64,000 nt of DNA from Pseudomonas sp. FEN (GTDB taxonomy: Bacteria > Pseudomonadota > Gammaproteobacteria > Pseudomonadales > Pseudomonadaceae): contig NZ_CAJFDC010000001.1 of assembly GCF_904067045.1 (NCBI RefSeq), positions 62,001-126,000 on the forward strand, given 5' to 3'. Made by a program: the position numbers and the translations under genes. This document shows, piece by piece, positions 29,532 through 38,178 of the stretch. The stretch's first letter is position 1; the number at the start of each line of letters is the position of its first letter. A model generated the notes under the pieces. It had not been told where the DNA came from. It ran no database searches and saw nothing but the letters and a program-made list of their open reading frames with translations.

Positions 29532-30295
29532 CAGGCCTCCAGCAAACGACGAACGCGATCGAGGTCTTCAGCCGTATCGACGCCGCCAGGTGGCGCCTCC
29601 AGGGCATCGGCGACGTGGATCCGCACGCCGTGCCACAGCGCCCGCAATTGCTCCAGGCGTTCGGTGGTTTCCAGCCAGCACGGGCCCCAACCGACGAAGT
29701 CATGCAGGAAGCCGGCACGATAGGCGTAGATGCCGATATGGCGGCGGAACGGCACGCCTTGCGGCATCTGCTCACGACTGATGGCAAAGTCATCCCGAGC
29801 CCAGGGCAGGGTCGCGCGGCTGAAGGTCAGGGCCAGACCGTTGATATCGCTGACCACCTTGACCACATTCGGATTGAACAGGGTTTCCAGGTCATGGATC
29901 GGCTCGGCCAGGGTCGCCATGCGCGCTTCGCCATGGGCCGCGAGGTTGGCCGCGACCTGATCGATCAGCAGCGGCGGAATCAGCGGCTCGTCGCCCTGGA
30001 CGTTGACAACGATGGCATCCGCCGTCAGGCCCAGCAAGGTGGCAACTTCGGCCAAGCGATCGGTGCCGGACTCATGATCCTCGCGGGTCAGCAACACTTC
30101 GGCGCCAAAAGCCCGGCAGGCCTCGACGATGCGTGCATCGTCGGTGGCCACCAGCACCCGCTCGGCGCTACTTTTGCACGCCTGCTCCCAGGTGTGCTGG
30201 ATCATCGGCTTGCCGGCAATCAATTGCAGCGGCTTGGCCGGCAGGCGGGTGGAGGAAAAGCGCGCCGGAATGACGACGACGAACGGGGTGGTCAT
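29531..30295 (-). CDS. kdsB: CMP-KDO synthetase
   Basis: Activates KDO as CMP-KDO for lipid A-core assembly. The 254-residue protein shows the nucleotidyltransferase start [17 protein letters not shown], the VQGDEPL motif and [13 protein letters not shown]. It overlaps ycaR by four bases (ATGA). Confidence 0.96.
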   Translation of the reverse strand: MTTPFVVVIPARFSSTRLPAKPLQLIAGKPMIQHTWEQACKSSAERVLVATDDARIVEACRAFGAEVLLTREDHESGTDRLAEVATLLGLTADAIVVNVQGDEPLIPPLLIDQVAANLAAHGEARMATLAEPIHDLETLFNPNVVKVVSDINGLALTFSRATLPWARDDFAISREQMPQGVPFRRHIGIYAYRAGFLHDFVGWGPCWLETTERLEQLRALWHGVRIHVADALEAPPGGVDTAEDLDRVRRLLEA

Positions 30296-30477
30296 TTGTC
30301 CAGGCGCTCATCGGTGCTCAGGGTACGGGCTTCGCTTTCCAGCATCACCGGGATGCCATCGCGGATCGGATAGGCCAGGCCGGCGCCCTTGCTGATCAGC
30401 TCGGTCTTGTCGGCGCTGAGTTTGAGGGGCCCCTTGCAGATCGGGCAGGCGAGGATGTCGAGCAGTTTGGTGTCCAT
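30292..30477 (-). CDS. Trm112/YcaR family protein
   Basis: A 61-residue UPF0434 protein (ATG 30477, [18 protein letters not shown]). A CPxC zinc-finger-like pair is visible, and the longer open frame upstream is not used. It lies between kdsB and lpxK, as in E. coli (ycaR). Its function is not firmly established. Confidence 0.92.
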   Translation of the reverse strand: MDTKLLDILACPICKGPLKLSADKTELISKGAGLAYPIRDGIPVMLESEARTLSTDERLDK

Positions 30478-30502
30478 GAAGGTTCCCTGGATAAAAACGG
30501 GT

Positions 30503-31513
30503 TTAGGGCAAGAGACGGTCGGGCAACAGACGCAGCAGCTGGGTGTCGAACCAGGCCACGAAGGCCTCGGACGGCGACGCATCCACCGCCAGGTACCACC
30601 AGTCCGGCGCCGCGAAGGCCCGGCATTTCACCGCATCCTTTTCGGTCATCACCAGCGGCAGCACCGGTTCGAAACTCAAGGCCCCGGCGCTGTACTCGGC
30701 ATGGTCGGCAAAGGCATGGGGCACAGGCTGCCAGTGTAGCGTTTCAAGGGTGTCGAAGAAACGTTGCGGGTTACCGATGCCGGCGACCGCGTGTAGCACC
30801 TGCCCGGGTGGAAAGTGATCGACCGGCTGGCGTTCGCCGCTCAGCAGGTTGACCAGGGCCGTCGGCCGCAGGCGAAAGGCAAAGCCGTTGTCACGGTCCT
30901 CGTGGGCGCCGTTGTAGAGCACGCCATCGACGCTTTGCAGGCGTTCGACCGGTTCGCGCAGAGGCCCGGCGGGCAAACAGCGGCCATTGCCCAGGCCGCG
31001 GGCAGCGTCGATCAGCACCAGTTCCAGATCCCGGGCCAGGCGGTAGTGCTGCAGGCCATCGTCGGAGAGGATCAGGTCGAGTTTTTCCGTTGCCAGCAAG
31101 GCCTGGACCGCGCGACTGCGGTCCGGATCGATCATCAGTGGTACACCGCTGCGCCGGACGATCAACAACGGCTCGTCACCGGCCAGCGCCGCCGCCTGGT
31201 CGGGCTGCACCCGCCAGGGCAATTGCGGCGGCTTGGCGCCGTAGCCGCGACTGACCACGCCGACCCGCAGGCCGCGTCGCCGGCAATGCTCGATCAGCCA
31301 GAGAATCATGGGGGTCTTGCCGGTGCCGCCGACGGTGATATTGCCCACCACGATCAATGGCACCGGCGGCTGGTAGATCGGCCCCTGGCCCGCGACGAAG
31401 CGCGCGCGCTTGCCGTCGACCACCCGGCGATACAGCCACTCCAGCGGACGCAGCAGGGTCAGCGCCGGATGACCGTCGTACCAGGCGGCGAGCAGACGCT
31501 CGGAAAAACTCAT
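30503..31513 (-). CDS. lpxK: tetraacyldisaccharide 4'-kinase
   Basis: Phosphorylates the lipid A disaccharide at the 4' position, at the inner membrane. The 336-residue protein has an N-terminal amphipathic segment and the Walker A motif [13 protein letters not shown], with the downstream DDGLQHYRL motif. The start ATG shares one base with the exbD stop. Confidence 0.96.
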   Translation of the reverse strand: MSFSERLLAAWYDGHPALTLLRPLEWLYRRVVDGKRARFVAGQGPIYQPPVPLIVVGNITVGGTGKTPMILWLIEHCRRRGLRVGVVSRGYGAKPPQLPWRVQPDQAAALAGDEPLLIVRRSGVPLMIDPDRSRAVQALLATEKLDLILSDDGLQHYRLARDLELVLIDAARGLGNGRCLPAGPLREPVERLQSVDGVLYNGAHEDRDNGFAFRLRPTALVNLLSGERQPVDHFPPGQVLHAVAGIGNPQRFFDTLETLHWQPVPHAFADHAEYSAGALSFEPVLPLVMTEKDAVKCRAFAAPDWWYLAVDASPSEAFVAWFDTQLLRLLPDRLLP

Positions 31514-31941
31514 CAGGGTGCCGGCGCCGCTTCGACAGTGGTCATGCGCAGATGGCTGAAGCCCAGCTTGCCGGCGGCATCCATCGCGGTGATCACGGCC
31601 TGGTGCTGGGTCTTGCCATCGGCGCTGATCGACAGCGGCAGGCTGGTATCGCCGCCGGACTCTTTCTGCACCGCTTCCATCAGGCTGGCCAGGTCATTGC
31701 TCGGCAGGCGCTGATTGTTCACCGTGTAGACGCCATCGGCGCTGATGGCGATATCCAACTGCTTGGGAATATGGTCTTCGGCCGGCGAACCGCTGACCGC
31801 CTGCGGCAGGTCGACCCGCAACTCGGTCTGGCGGGTAAAGGTGGTGGTGGTGACGAAAAACAGCAGCAGGACGAACACCACGTCGATCAACGACGTCACG
31901 TTGATATCCACGGGCTCCAGGGGCTTGCGGCGGAATTTCAC
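31513..31941 (-). CDS. ExbD/TolR family biopolymer transport protein
   Basis: A 142-residue protein. A GTG start at 31941 overlaps the exbB-like stop (GTGA). One N-terminal membrane helix contains the proton-carrying aspartate in [13 protein letters not shown], followed by a periplasmic domain. With the ExbB-like gene it forms a proton-driven stator. Its location beside lpxK and comEC is as in PAO1 (PA2982-2983), so it is likely a TonB-independent or accessory stator. Confidence 0.92.
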   Translation of the reverse strand: MKFRRKPLEPVDINVTSLIDVVFVLLLFFVTTTTFTRQTELRVDLPQAVSGSPAEDHIPKQLDIAISADGVYTVNNQRLPSNDLASLMEAVQKESGGDTSLPLSISADGKTQHQAVITAMDAAGKLGFSHLRMTTVEAAPAP

Positions 31942-32573
31942 GCTTTACCCTCTGGCATGTCGACGTCGCGATCGCCCTGCACCACCTCGACCAGCTTGAT
32001 CGCTTCCTGCTCCATGCCCACCACCAGCTCATCGACCCGACGCAACAGGAAACGATGGAAGAACACCGCCGGAATCCCGACCATCAGACCCGAAGCCGTA
32101 GTGACCAGCGCCTTGGAGATCCCGCCGGCGAGCACCGTGGCATTGGTGGTCATGCCCGTGCTCATGAACGAACTGAAGATGTCGATCATGCCCAGCACCG
32201 TGCCCAGCAGCCCGAGCAAGGGCGACATGGCGGCGATGGTGCCGAGGGCGCTGAGGTAGCGCTCCAGTTCGTGGATGACCCGGGCGGCGGCTTCCTGAAT
32301 ACACTCCTTCATGATCTCGCGACCATGCTTGGAGTTCGCCAGGCCCGCGGCGAGGATCTCGCCCAGGGGGGAATCGGCGCGCAGCTGCTTGAGTTTTTCC
32401 TTGTCCAGTTGCTTGTCCCTGATCCAGAGCCAGACCTGCCCGAGCAGATGTTCCGGGGTCACGCGGCTGGTCCGCAGCGTCCACAGGCGCTCGGCGACGA
32501 TGCCCGTTGCGGCGATGGAACTCAAAATGATCGGCAGCATCATCCAGCCGCCGGACTTGACCAATTCCCACAC
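31938..32573 (-). CDS. MotA/TolQ/ExbB proton channel protein
   Basis: A 211-residue protein. I prefer the GTG at 32573 (VWELVKSGGWMMLPIIL), because GAGGGG lies nine bases upstream and known homologues begin there. The frame stays open to another GTG at 32603. Three hydrophobic helices are visible, with the family region SPLLGLLGTVLGMIDIF and GGISKALVTTASGLMVGIPAV. It forms the channel partner of the ExbD-like protein. Confidence 0.9.
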   Translation of the reverse strand: MWELVKSGGWMMLPIILSSIAATGIVAERLWTLRTSRVTPEHLLGQVWLWIRDKQLDKEKLKQLRADSPLGEILAAGLANSKHGREIMKECIQEAAARVIHELERYLSALGTIAAMSPLLGLLGTVLGMIDIFSSFMSTGMTTNATVLAGGISKALVTTASGLMVGIPAVFFHRFLLRRVDELVVGMEQEAIKLVEVVQGDRDVDMPEGKA

Positions 32574-32689
32574 AGTGACAGTCCCCTCGAAAAAGTGCGC
32601 CACTCTAACATAGGGGTTGCGCGGGTCGAAGATCGTGATGTCGCAACCCGCAGCACTTTAATAACCCTGGGTTATTGAAAAATCCCAAG

Positions 32690-34906
32690 CTATTGCCGCC
32701 AGAAACGCCGCTCGGCTTGCAGGGCCCGCGGTTCGTCGAAACGTCCCAGCAGCAGGCGCAGCGCGCCCTGTTCCGCGCTGTCGAAGATCGCCATGTCCAA
32801 GGCTTTGTAACGTGCAATGACCTGCGGGTGCGGATGCCCGAAGGCATTGCCGCGCCCACGGGAAATCAGCACGCCACGGGGAGCCAGACGTTGCAGGAAG
32901 ACCCGCGACGACGAGCTGCGGCTACCGTGATGGGGCGACTGCAGCCAGTCGCTGGCCATCGCCAGCGGGCTATCGAGGAAGGCCTGCTCGGCCTCGACAT
33001 CGATATCGCCGGTCAGCAGCAGACGCTCGCCATTGGCCTCGATCCGCAGGACGCAAGAGGACTGATTGCTGTCCCGGGCCTGGGGCCAGCGCCACAGGGC
33101 AAAACGCACCCCATCCCACTGCCAGTGCCGGCCACTGACACAGGGTTGGGCCCGCAACGCCGTGGGCAAGCCCTCGACATCGCCGCCGAGCACCTCGCCC
33201 ACCGGCAAGCCGCGCCGCACGGCCAGCGCCCCACCGGCATGATCGGCGTCGGCATGGCTGAGCAGCAGCGTATCGAGTCGCCGCACGCCCAGCTTGCGCA
33301 AGGATGGCAGCACCACCCGCTCGCCCTGATCGAACTCGCCAAAGCGCGGTCCGGCGTCGTACAACAGACTGTGCCGATGGGTACGCACGAGAATCGCCAG
33401 GCCCTGGCCGACATCCAGTTGCCAGACCTCGGCCTCGCCCGGCGCCACCTGTGCTGACGGCGCGAACAGTGCAAACAGCGCCAGCGGCCAGCCCAAGGGG
33501 CGCAGGGGGATACCGGCGGGCAGCAACAACAGCAGGACACCCAGGGCACTCAATGCCCAAGCCCATAAAGGAACGGCCGCCGGTACCCAGGCCGGCACTT
33601 GCGCGGCCAGCCATTCGAGACCTTGAAACAAGTAACCCAGCAGGCCGCCGGCCAACCACAGCAGCGCCTCTCCCAGCCAGGGCAGCGGCAACAGTAGTGT
33701 GCCGAGCAAGGCCAAGGGCAATACCAGCAGGCTGATCAGCGGAACGGCGACCCAGTTGGCCAGCGGCGCACTGAGACTGATCGGCAGGCCCAGGACCAGC
33801 AACCCGGGAAACAATCCGCAGGCGATCACCCATTGCGCACGGCTCCAGGTCTGCCAGAGGCTCCAGGCGCCCAGGCGAGCGCTGAACGTGAAGATCAGCA
33901 CCGCCACGGCGGCAAAGGACAACCAGAGCCCCGCTTGCAGACTCGCCAGCGGGTCGGATAGCAGCACCAAGTCCAGGGCCGCCAACAACGGCAACATGGC
34001 CCCCAGGTGGCGATAACGCAGGCGCCACAGCAGCACCATGGCGAGCATCACACAGGCCCTGCGCACCGGTACGCCAAAACCGGCCAGCAGCGCGTAACCC
34101 AGCGCCGCCGCAAACGCCAGGCCACAGGCCCAGGGCAGCCAGGGCAACCGGCCCGGCCACAGGCCATAACGCGCCAACGCCACGATCAGGGCATAGACCA
34201 GCCCGGCGAACAAGCCGATGTGCTGGCCGGAGATCACCAGCAGATGCAGTGTCCCGGTGTCCTGCAGCACCCGCCAGGTCTGCGCCGACAGCCCCGAACC
34301 ATCACCGAGGACCAGCGCCACCAGGGTTGCCGAGTGCCCTTGGGCATCGACTTGCAGCAAGCGACGCCTGAGCGCATCGCGCCAGGCAGCGCTGGCCGGC
34401 GCCAGCAACTGCCCGTCCTTGATCGTGCCGGTGGCGCCAATACCTCGGGCCAGCAACCAGGCTTCATAATCGAATCCAGCGGGATTGAGCAAGCCCTGGC
34501 CGCGCTTGAGCTTGACCGCCAGGCGCCAGCGCTCGCCGCTGCGCAGATCCGGCCCGCCGAACCAGGACAAGCGCAGACGTGCCGGCAGCCGTGCGCGGCG
34601 CGAGGTCGCGCCCTCCAGCTCGAAGCGCAGCACCCGTTCGTCACGTTGTGGCAACCCGGCCACCCGACCTTCCACCCACAGCGTCTGACCGTCCAGCCAC
34701 GGCGCCAGCCGATCGTCCAGCGCCCGTTGCGCCTGGAAACAGGCCCAACTGAAGCCGAACAGAAACAAGGCCAGCGGATAAGTGCGGAACGGCAACAACA
34801 TCAGCCCGATCACCGGCAGCAGCACCAGCAACCAGCCGGGTGGCAGCTGCGGCAAGAAACGCAAGGTCACAAGCCCCGCCGCCAGCGCCAACATCCCTGT
34901 ACGCAT
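32690..34906 (-). CDS. comEC: ComEC/Rec2 DNA internalisation channel
   Basis: A 738-residue inner-membrane protein of natural transformation. It has an N-terminal OB-like extracytoplasmic part (WVEGRVAGLPQRD), the competence domain with many helices (LLVISGQHIGLFAGLVYALIVALARYG), and a C-terminal metallo-beta-lactamase domain (LLLSHADADHAGG, PHHGSRSSSS). The domain order is canonical. The gene is intact. Whether this strain takes up DNA is not shown by this gene alone. Confidence 0.94.
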   Translation of the reverse strand: MRTGMLALAAGLVTLRFLPQLPPGWLLVLLPVIGLMLLPFRTYPLALFLFGFSWACFQAQRALDDRLAPWLDGQTLWVEGRVAGLPQRDERVLRFELEGATSRRARLPARLRLSWFGGPDLRSGERWRLAVKLKRGQGLLNPAGFDYEAWLLARGIGATGTIKDGQLLAPASAAWRDALRRRLLQVDAQGHSATLVALVLGDGSGLSAQTWRVLQDTGTLHLLVISGQHIGLFAGLVYALIVALARYGLWPGRLPWLPWACGLAFAAALGYALLAGFGVPVRRACVMLAMVLLWRLRYRHLGAMLPLLAALDLVLLSDPLASLQAGLWLSFAAVAVLIFTFSARLGAWSLWQTWSRAQWVIACGLFPGLLVLGLPISLSAPLANWVAVPLISLLVLPLALLGTLLLPLPWLGEALLWLAGGLLGYLFQGLEWLAAQVPAWVPAAVPLWAWALSALGVLLLLLPAGIPLRPLGWPLALFALFAPSAQVAPGEAEVWQLDVGQGLAILVRTHRHSLLYDAGPRFGEFDQGERVVLPSLRKLGVRRLDTLLLSHADADHAGGALAVRRGLPVGEVLGGDVEGLPTALRAQPCVSGRHWQWDGVRFALWRWPQARDSNQSSCVLRIEANGERLLLTGDIDVEAEQAFLDSPLAMASDWLQSPHHGSRSSSSRVFLQRLAPRGVLISRGRGNAFGHPHPQVIARYKALDMAIFDSAEQGALRLLLGRFDEPRALQAERRFWRQ

Positions 34907-35042
34907 AAAGCCCTCCTTGAGCCCGTTCAGCTCTTGGAATAGCCGGGGCCCGCGGACGGTGCTTTATTTATTGTCACAAAGTCTGAATCGGCTGCCCGTA
35001 GAATCCGGGCATACTGCCCGCCTGAACTGCCCGAGAAGCCTT

Positions 35043-35564
35043 ATGCCGCGTCGCTTATTCAAACGCTACATGCCGGACCCGACCCGCATCAGGGAACACA
35101 AACACTTACGCTTTTTCGGTCCCCTGCTCCACGATCCGAACCTCTGGCACCTCAATCGGCACTCAGTGGCGCGGACCATGGCGGTGGGCTTGTTCGCGGC
35201 CTTGATGCCAATGCCCCTGCAAATGCTGCTGGCGGCATTCCTGGCGATTCTCGTGCGCGGCAATCTGCCGATTGCCGTCAGCCTGGTGTGGCTGACCAAC
35301 CCGCTGACAATTCCGCCGATTTTCTATAGTGCCTACCAGCTCGGGGCCTGGTTGCTGCACGTGCCACCCCGCAGCCTGCCGGACGAACTGAGCTGGGAAT
35401 GGATCAGCGGACAGCTGTCGACGCTCTGGCAACCGCTGTTGCTGGGTTCGCTGGTATTGGGAGTGGCGCTGGGCGCCTTGGGCTATTACCTGACCATGAG
35501 CTACTGGCGCTGGTGGGTGACCCGGCAGTGGAAACGGCGCCAGGAACAGCGCCGTCGTCCATGA
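35043..35564 (+). CDS. DUF2062 membrane protein
   Basis: A 173-residue protein (ATG 35043, MPRRLFKRYMPDPTRIREH). The upstream open frame is the antisense of comEC and is not used. It has a basic N-terminus and several hydrophobic helices (TMAVGLFAALMPMPLQMLLAAFLAILV; SLVWLTNPLTIPPIFYSAYQLG; LLLGSLVLGVALGALGYYL). The PxxP-like MPMPLQ and NPLTIPP segments are the DUF2062 hallmark. The function is unknown. It is divergent from comEC, as in PAO1. Confidence 0.88.
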   Translation: MPRRLFKRYMPDPTRIREHKHLRFFGPLLHDPNLWHLNRHSVARTMAVGLFAALMPMPLQMLLAAFLAILVRGNLPIAVSLVWLTNPLTIPPIFYSAYQLGAWLLHVPPRSLPDELSWEWISGQLSTLWQPLLLGSLVLGVALGALGYYLTMSYWRWWVTRQWKRRQEQRRRP

Positions 35565-35570
35565 AAGCGC

Positions 35571-36350
35571 TTACTGGCGCATACCGCGACCGCTGACCAG
35601 CAGCCGCGCGCAACCGATGTACAGCACCACCGTGGCAACGATCATGAAGGTGATGGCCACGCTGATACGGATGTCCGACACCCCGAGAATGCCGTAGCGG
35701 AAGGCGTTGACCATGTGCAGCACCGGGTTGGCCAGCGATACGGTCTGCCAGAACGGTGGCAGCAGGGTAATCGAATAGAACACCCCACCGAGGTAGGTCA
35801 GCGGAGTCAGCACAAAGGTCGGGATAATCGAGATATCATCGAAGTTGCGTGCAAATACCGCGTTGATGAACCCCAGCAGCGAGAAGATCGTCGCCGTCAG
35901 TATCACCACCAGCAGGGTCACGCCCAGGTGATGGACCTGCAAGTGGGTGAAGAACAGCGAGAGCAGGGTCACGATGATCCCCACCATCAACCCGCGCAGG
36001 ACGCCGCCCAGGGTGTAGCCGATCAGGATGGTATGCGGCGAGACCGGCGACACCATCAGCTCTTCGATGGAACGCTGGAACTTGCTGCCGAAGAAACTCG
36101 ACACCACGTTGCCATAGGAGTTGGTGATCACCGACATCATGATCAGGCCCGGAACGATGTACTCCATGTAGGTGAAACCGCCCATGCCGCCGATCTGCCG
36201 GCCGATCAGGTTACCGAAGATCACGAAGTACAGGACCATGGTGATGGCCGGCGGCAGCAAGGTCTGCGGCCAGATCCGGGTAAACCGCCGGACCTCGCGG
36301 TAGACGATGGTATTGAGGGCGACCAGGTTGGGTTGCAGTTCCGAACTCAT
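35571..36350 (-). CDS. ABC-2 type transporter permease (YadH-like)
   Basis: A 259-residue inner-membrane permease with six helices, carrying ITNSYGNVVSSFFGSKFQRSIEEL and the ABC2-2 region LTPLTYLGGVFYSI. It overlaps the ATPase gene by four bases (ATGA). It is of the YadGH exporter type. Its substrate is unknown. Confidence 0.92.
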   Translation of the reverse strand: MSSELQPNLVALNTIVYREVRRFTRIWPQTLLPPAITMVLYFVIFGNLIGRQIGGMGGFTYMEYIVPGLIMMSVITNSYGNVVSSFFGSKFQRSIEELMVSPVSPHTILIGYTLGGVLRGLMVGIIVTLLSLFFTHLQVHHLGVTLLVVILTATIFSLLGFINAVFARNFDDISIIPTFVLTPLTYLGGVFYSITLLPPFWQTVSLANPVLHMVNAFRYGILGVSDIRISVAITFMIVATVVLYIGCARLLVSGRGMRQ

Positions 36351-37279
36351 ACCGCCACCTTCGACAGGTTTTTTTCCACCAGGGACACGAACAGTTCCTC
36401 CAGGCGATTGGTTTTGTTGCGCAGACTCTGGACTTCGATCTGCTGCGTGGCCAGTTGCGCGAACAGCGCCGTGATCCCCACCGCCTTGTCGACCTGCACT
36501 TCCAGCGTGCGGCTATCCAGCAGCTTGCTCGGATAGCCGATCAACTGCGGTGCCTGGTACAGATCGTTCTTCAGGTCCAGAAGGAAGGTCTCCACATGCA
36601 GTTGGCTGAGCAACTGGCGCATGCTGGTGTTCTCGACGATGGTGCCGTGATCGATGATGCCGATATTGCGGCACAACTGCTCAGCCTCCTCCAGGTAGTG
36701 GGTGGTGAGGATGATCGTGATGCCTTTCTGGTTCAGTTCGGTGAGAAAGGTCCACATCGAACGACGCAGTTCGATATCGACCCCCGCGGTCGGCTCGTCG
36801 AGGATCAGCAGGCGTGGCTCATGCACCAGCGCCCGGGCAATCATCAGACGCCGCTTCATGCCGCCGGACAACGACCGCGATGGCACGTCGCGCTTGTCCC
36901 ACAGGCCCAGCTGGGTCAGGTACTGCTCGGCGCGTTCCTTGGCGATTTTCGCCGGAATGCCGTAGTAGCCGGCCTGGGTCACGACGATATCGAAGGTCTT
37001 CTCGAACTGGTTGAAGTTGAACTCCTGCGGCACCACGCCAATGCAGCGCTTGAGCGCGGCGGGCTCGCGATCCAGATCGTGGCCGAAGACCTGCACCGTG
37101 CCGCTGGTCTTGTTCACCAGGGTCGAGAGAATGCCGATGGTGGTGGATTTGCCGGCACCGTTGGGGCCGAGCAAGGCGAAGAAATCACCTTCGGCGACAT
37201 CCAGATCGATACCACTCAGGGCCTGGAAACCGTTGCCGTAGGTTTTGGTTAGCTGCCGGATGGACAGAGCGGAACTCAT
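36347..37279 (-). CDS. ABC transporter ATP-binding protein (YadG-like)
   Basis: A 310-residue ATPase (ATG 37279, MSSALSIRQL). Motifs are Walker A GPNGAGKST, signature LSGGMKRR, Walker B LLILDEPTAGVD and the switch histidine THYLEEAE. The C-terminal 90 residues form the usual DrrA-type extension. It pairs with the downstream permease. Confidence 0.94.
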   Translation of the reverse strand: MSSALSIRQLTKTYGNGFQALSGIDLDVAEGDFFALLGPNGAGKSTTIGILSTLVNKTSGTVQVFGHDLDREPAALKRCIGVVPQEFNFNQFEKTFDIVVTQAGYYGIPAKIAKERAEQYLTQLGLWDKRDVPSRSLSGGMKRRLMIARALVHEPRLLILDEPTAGVDIELRRSMWTFLTELNQKGITIILTTHYLEEAEQLCRNIGIIDHGTIVENTSMRQLLSQLHVETFLLDLKNDLYQAPQLIGYPSKLLDSRTLEVQVDKAVGITALFAQLATQQIEVQSLRNKTNRLEELFVSLVEKNLSKVAV

Positions 37280-37412
37280 ATCGGATTCATGCACCAAGAA
37301 GGGAGGAAAGAGCTAAATAAGGGCACGCCGTTTTGAACACAACGGCGGCGAACCGGGTTCATGTTGCTTGGGCTCGCCGCACAAGTACAGCAACCAGCGT
37401 TAATAGTGGCTA

Positions 37413-38036
37413 TTAAGTCAACGCGGTCATCACCGCACGCTGGTAGGCCGGCCGCTGTTTCAGGCGCTCGTACCAGGCACTCAAATGGGGCATCGGCGGA
37501 CGTTCGATGGGCATTTCGAACCAGGCATAGATGAAGCTGCCCAGGGGAATATCGCCCATGCCGATCTCGTCACCCGACAGGTAGGGTTTTTCCGCCAGCG
37601 CCGCATCGACCATCAGCAACAGCTCGACACAAGTATTCCGCGAAGCGTTGATCAGCGCCCAATCCCGTTGCTCGGCGGGCGTGCGCAACACGCCCCAGAA
37701 AACATCGCGAAACGGTATCGCCAAGGACGACGTGGTCCAGTCCATCCACTTGTCGGCGTTGGCCCGCACCTGCGGATCGCTGGGATACCAGTTGGAGCCG
37801 GGCGCATGCTTGGCGGTCAGGTAACGCACGATGGCGTTCGACTCCCAGAGGATGAAATCGCCGTCCTCGATCATCGGCACCCGTTTGTTAGGGTTTTTCG
37901 CACGAAACTCAGGAGTATCGACTACGCCAAACGCTCCCCCGGCATTCACGGACTCGTAAGGCAGGCCAAGCTCCTCGGCACACCATAAGGCTTTTCTGAC
38001 GTTCGTCGAATTCTTCCTACCCCAGATTTTCAGCAT
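37413..38036 (-). CDS. glutathione S-transferase family protein
   Basis: A 207-residue GST. The N-terminal thioredoxin-like fold has KIWGRKNSTNVRKALWCAEELG, the conserved cis-proline in KRVPMIEDGDFILWESNAI, and an all-helical C-terminal domain with GDEIGMGDIPLGSFIYAW. The substrate is unknown. Its neighbours suggest no specific partner. Confidence 0.92.
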   Translation of the reverse strand: MLKIWGRKNSTNVRKALWCAEELGLPYESVNAGGAFGVVDTPEFRAKNPNKRVPMIEDGDFILWESNAIVRYLTAKHAPGSNWYPSDPQVRANADKWMDWTTSSLAIPFRDVFWGVLRTPAEQRDWALINASRNTCVELLLMVDAALAEKPYLSGDEIGMGDIPLGSFIYAWFEMPIERPPMPHLSAWYERLKQRPAYQRAVMTALT

Positions 38037-38178
38037 GGCAGCCTCTCCATGGATAAATGTCGAAGCAGTCTACGCCCGAACCGAACCGACTCAAATCCTT
38101 GCGCCCGCGCAAGGTACCGGAGCGGATAGCGACTAAGCTCTGGTAGAACTTTGTCTGGGGTTTCACGGAGGATTGAAT

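Noticed and set aside
32660..32676. AATAACCC-T-GGGTTATT palindrome after comEC
   Set aside because: No T-run follows on the minus strand, so I do not call it a terminator; a chance or regulatory palindrome is as likely.
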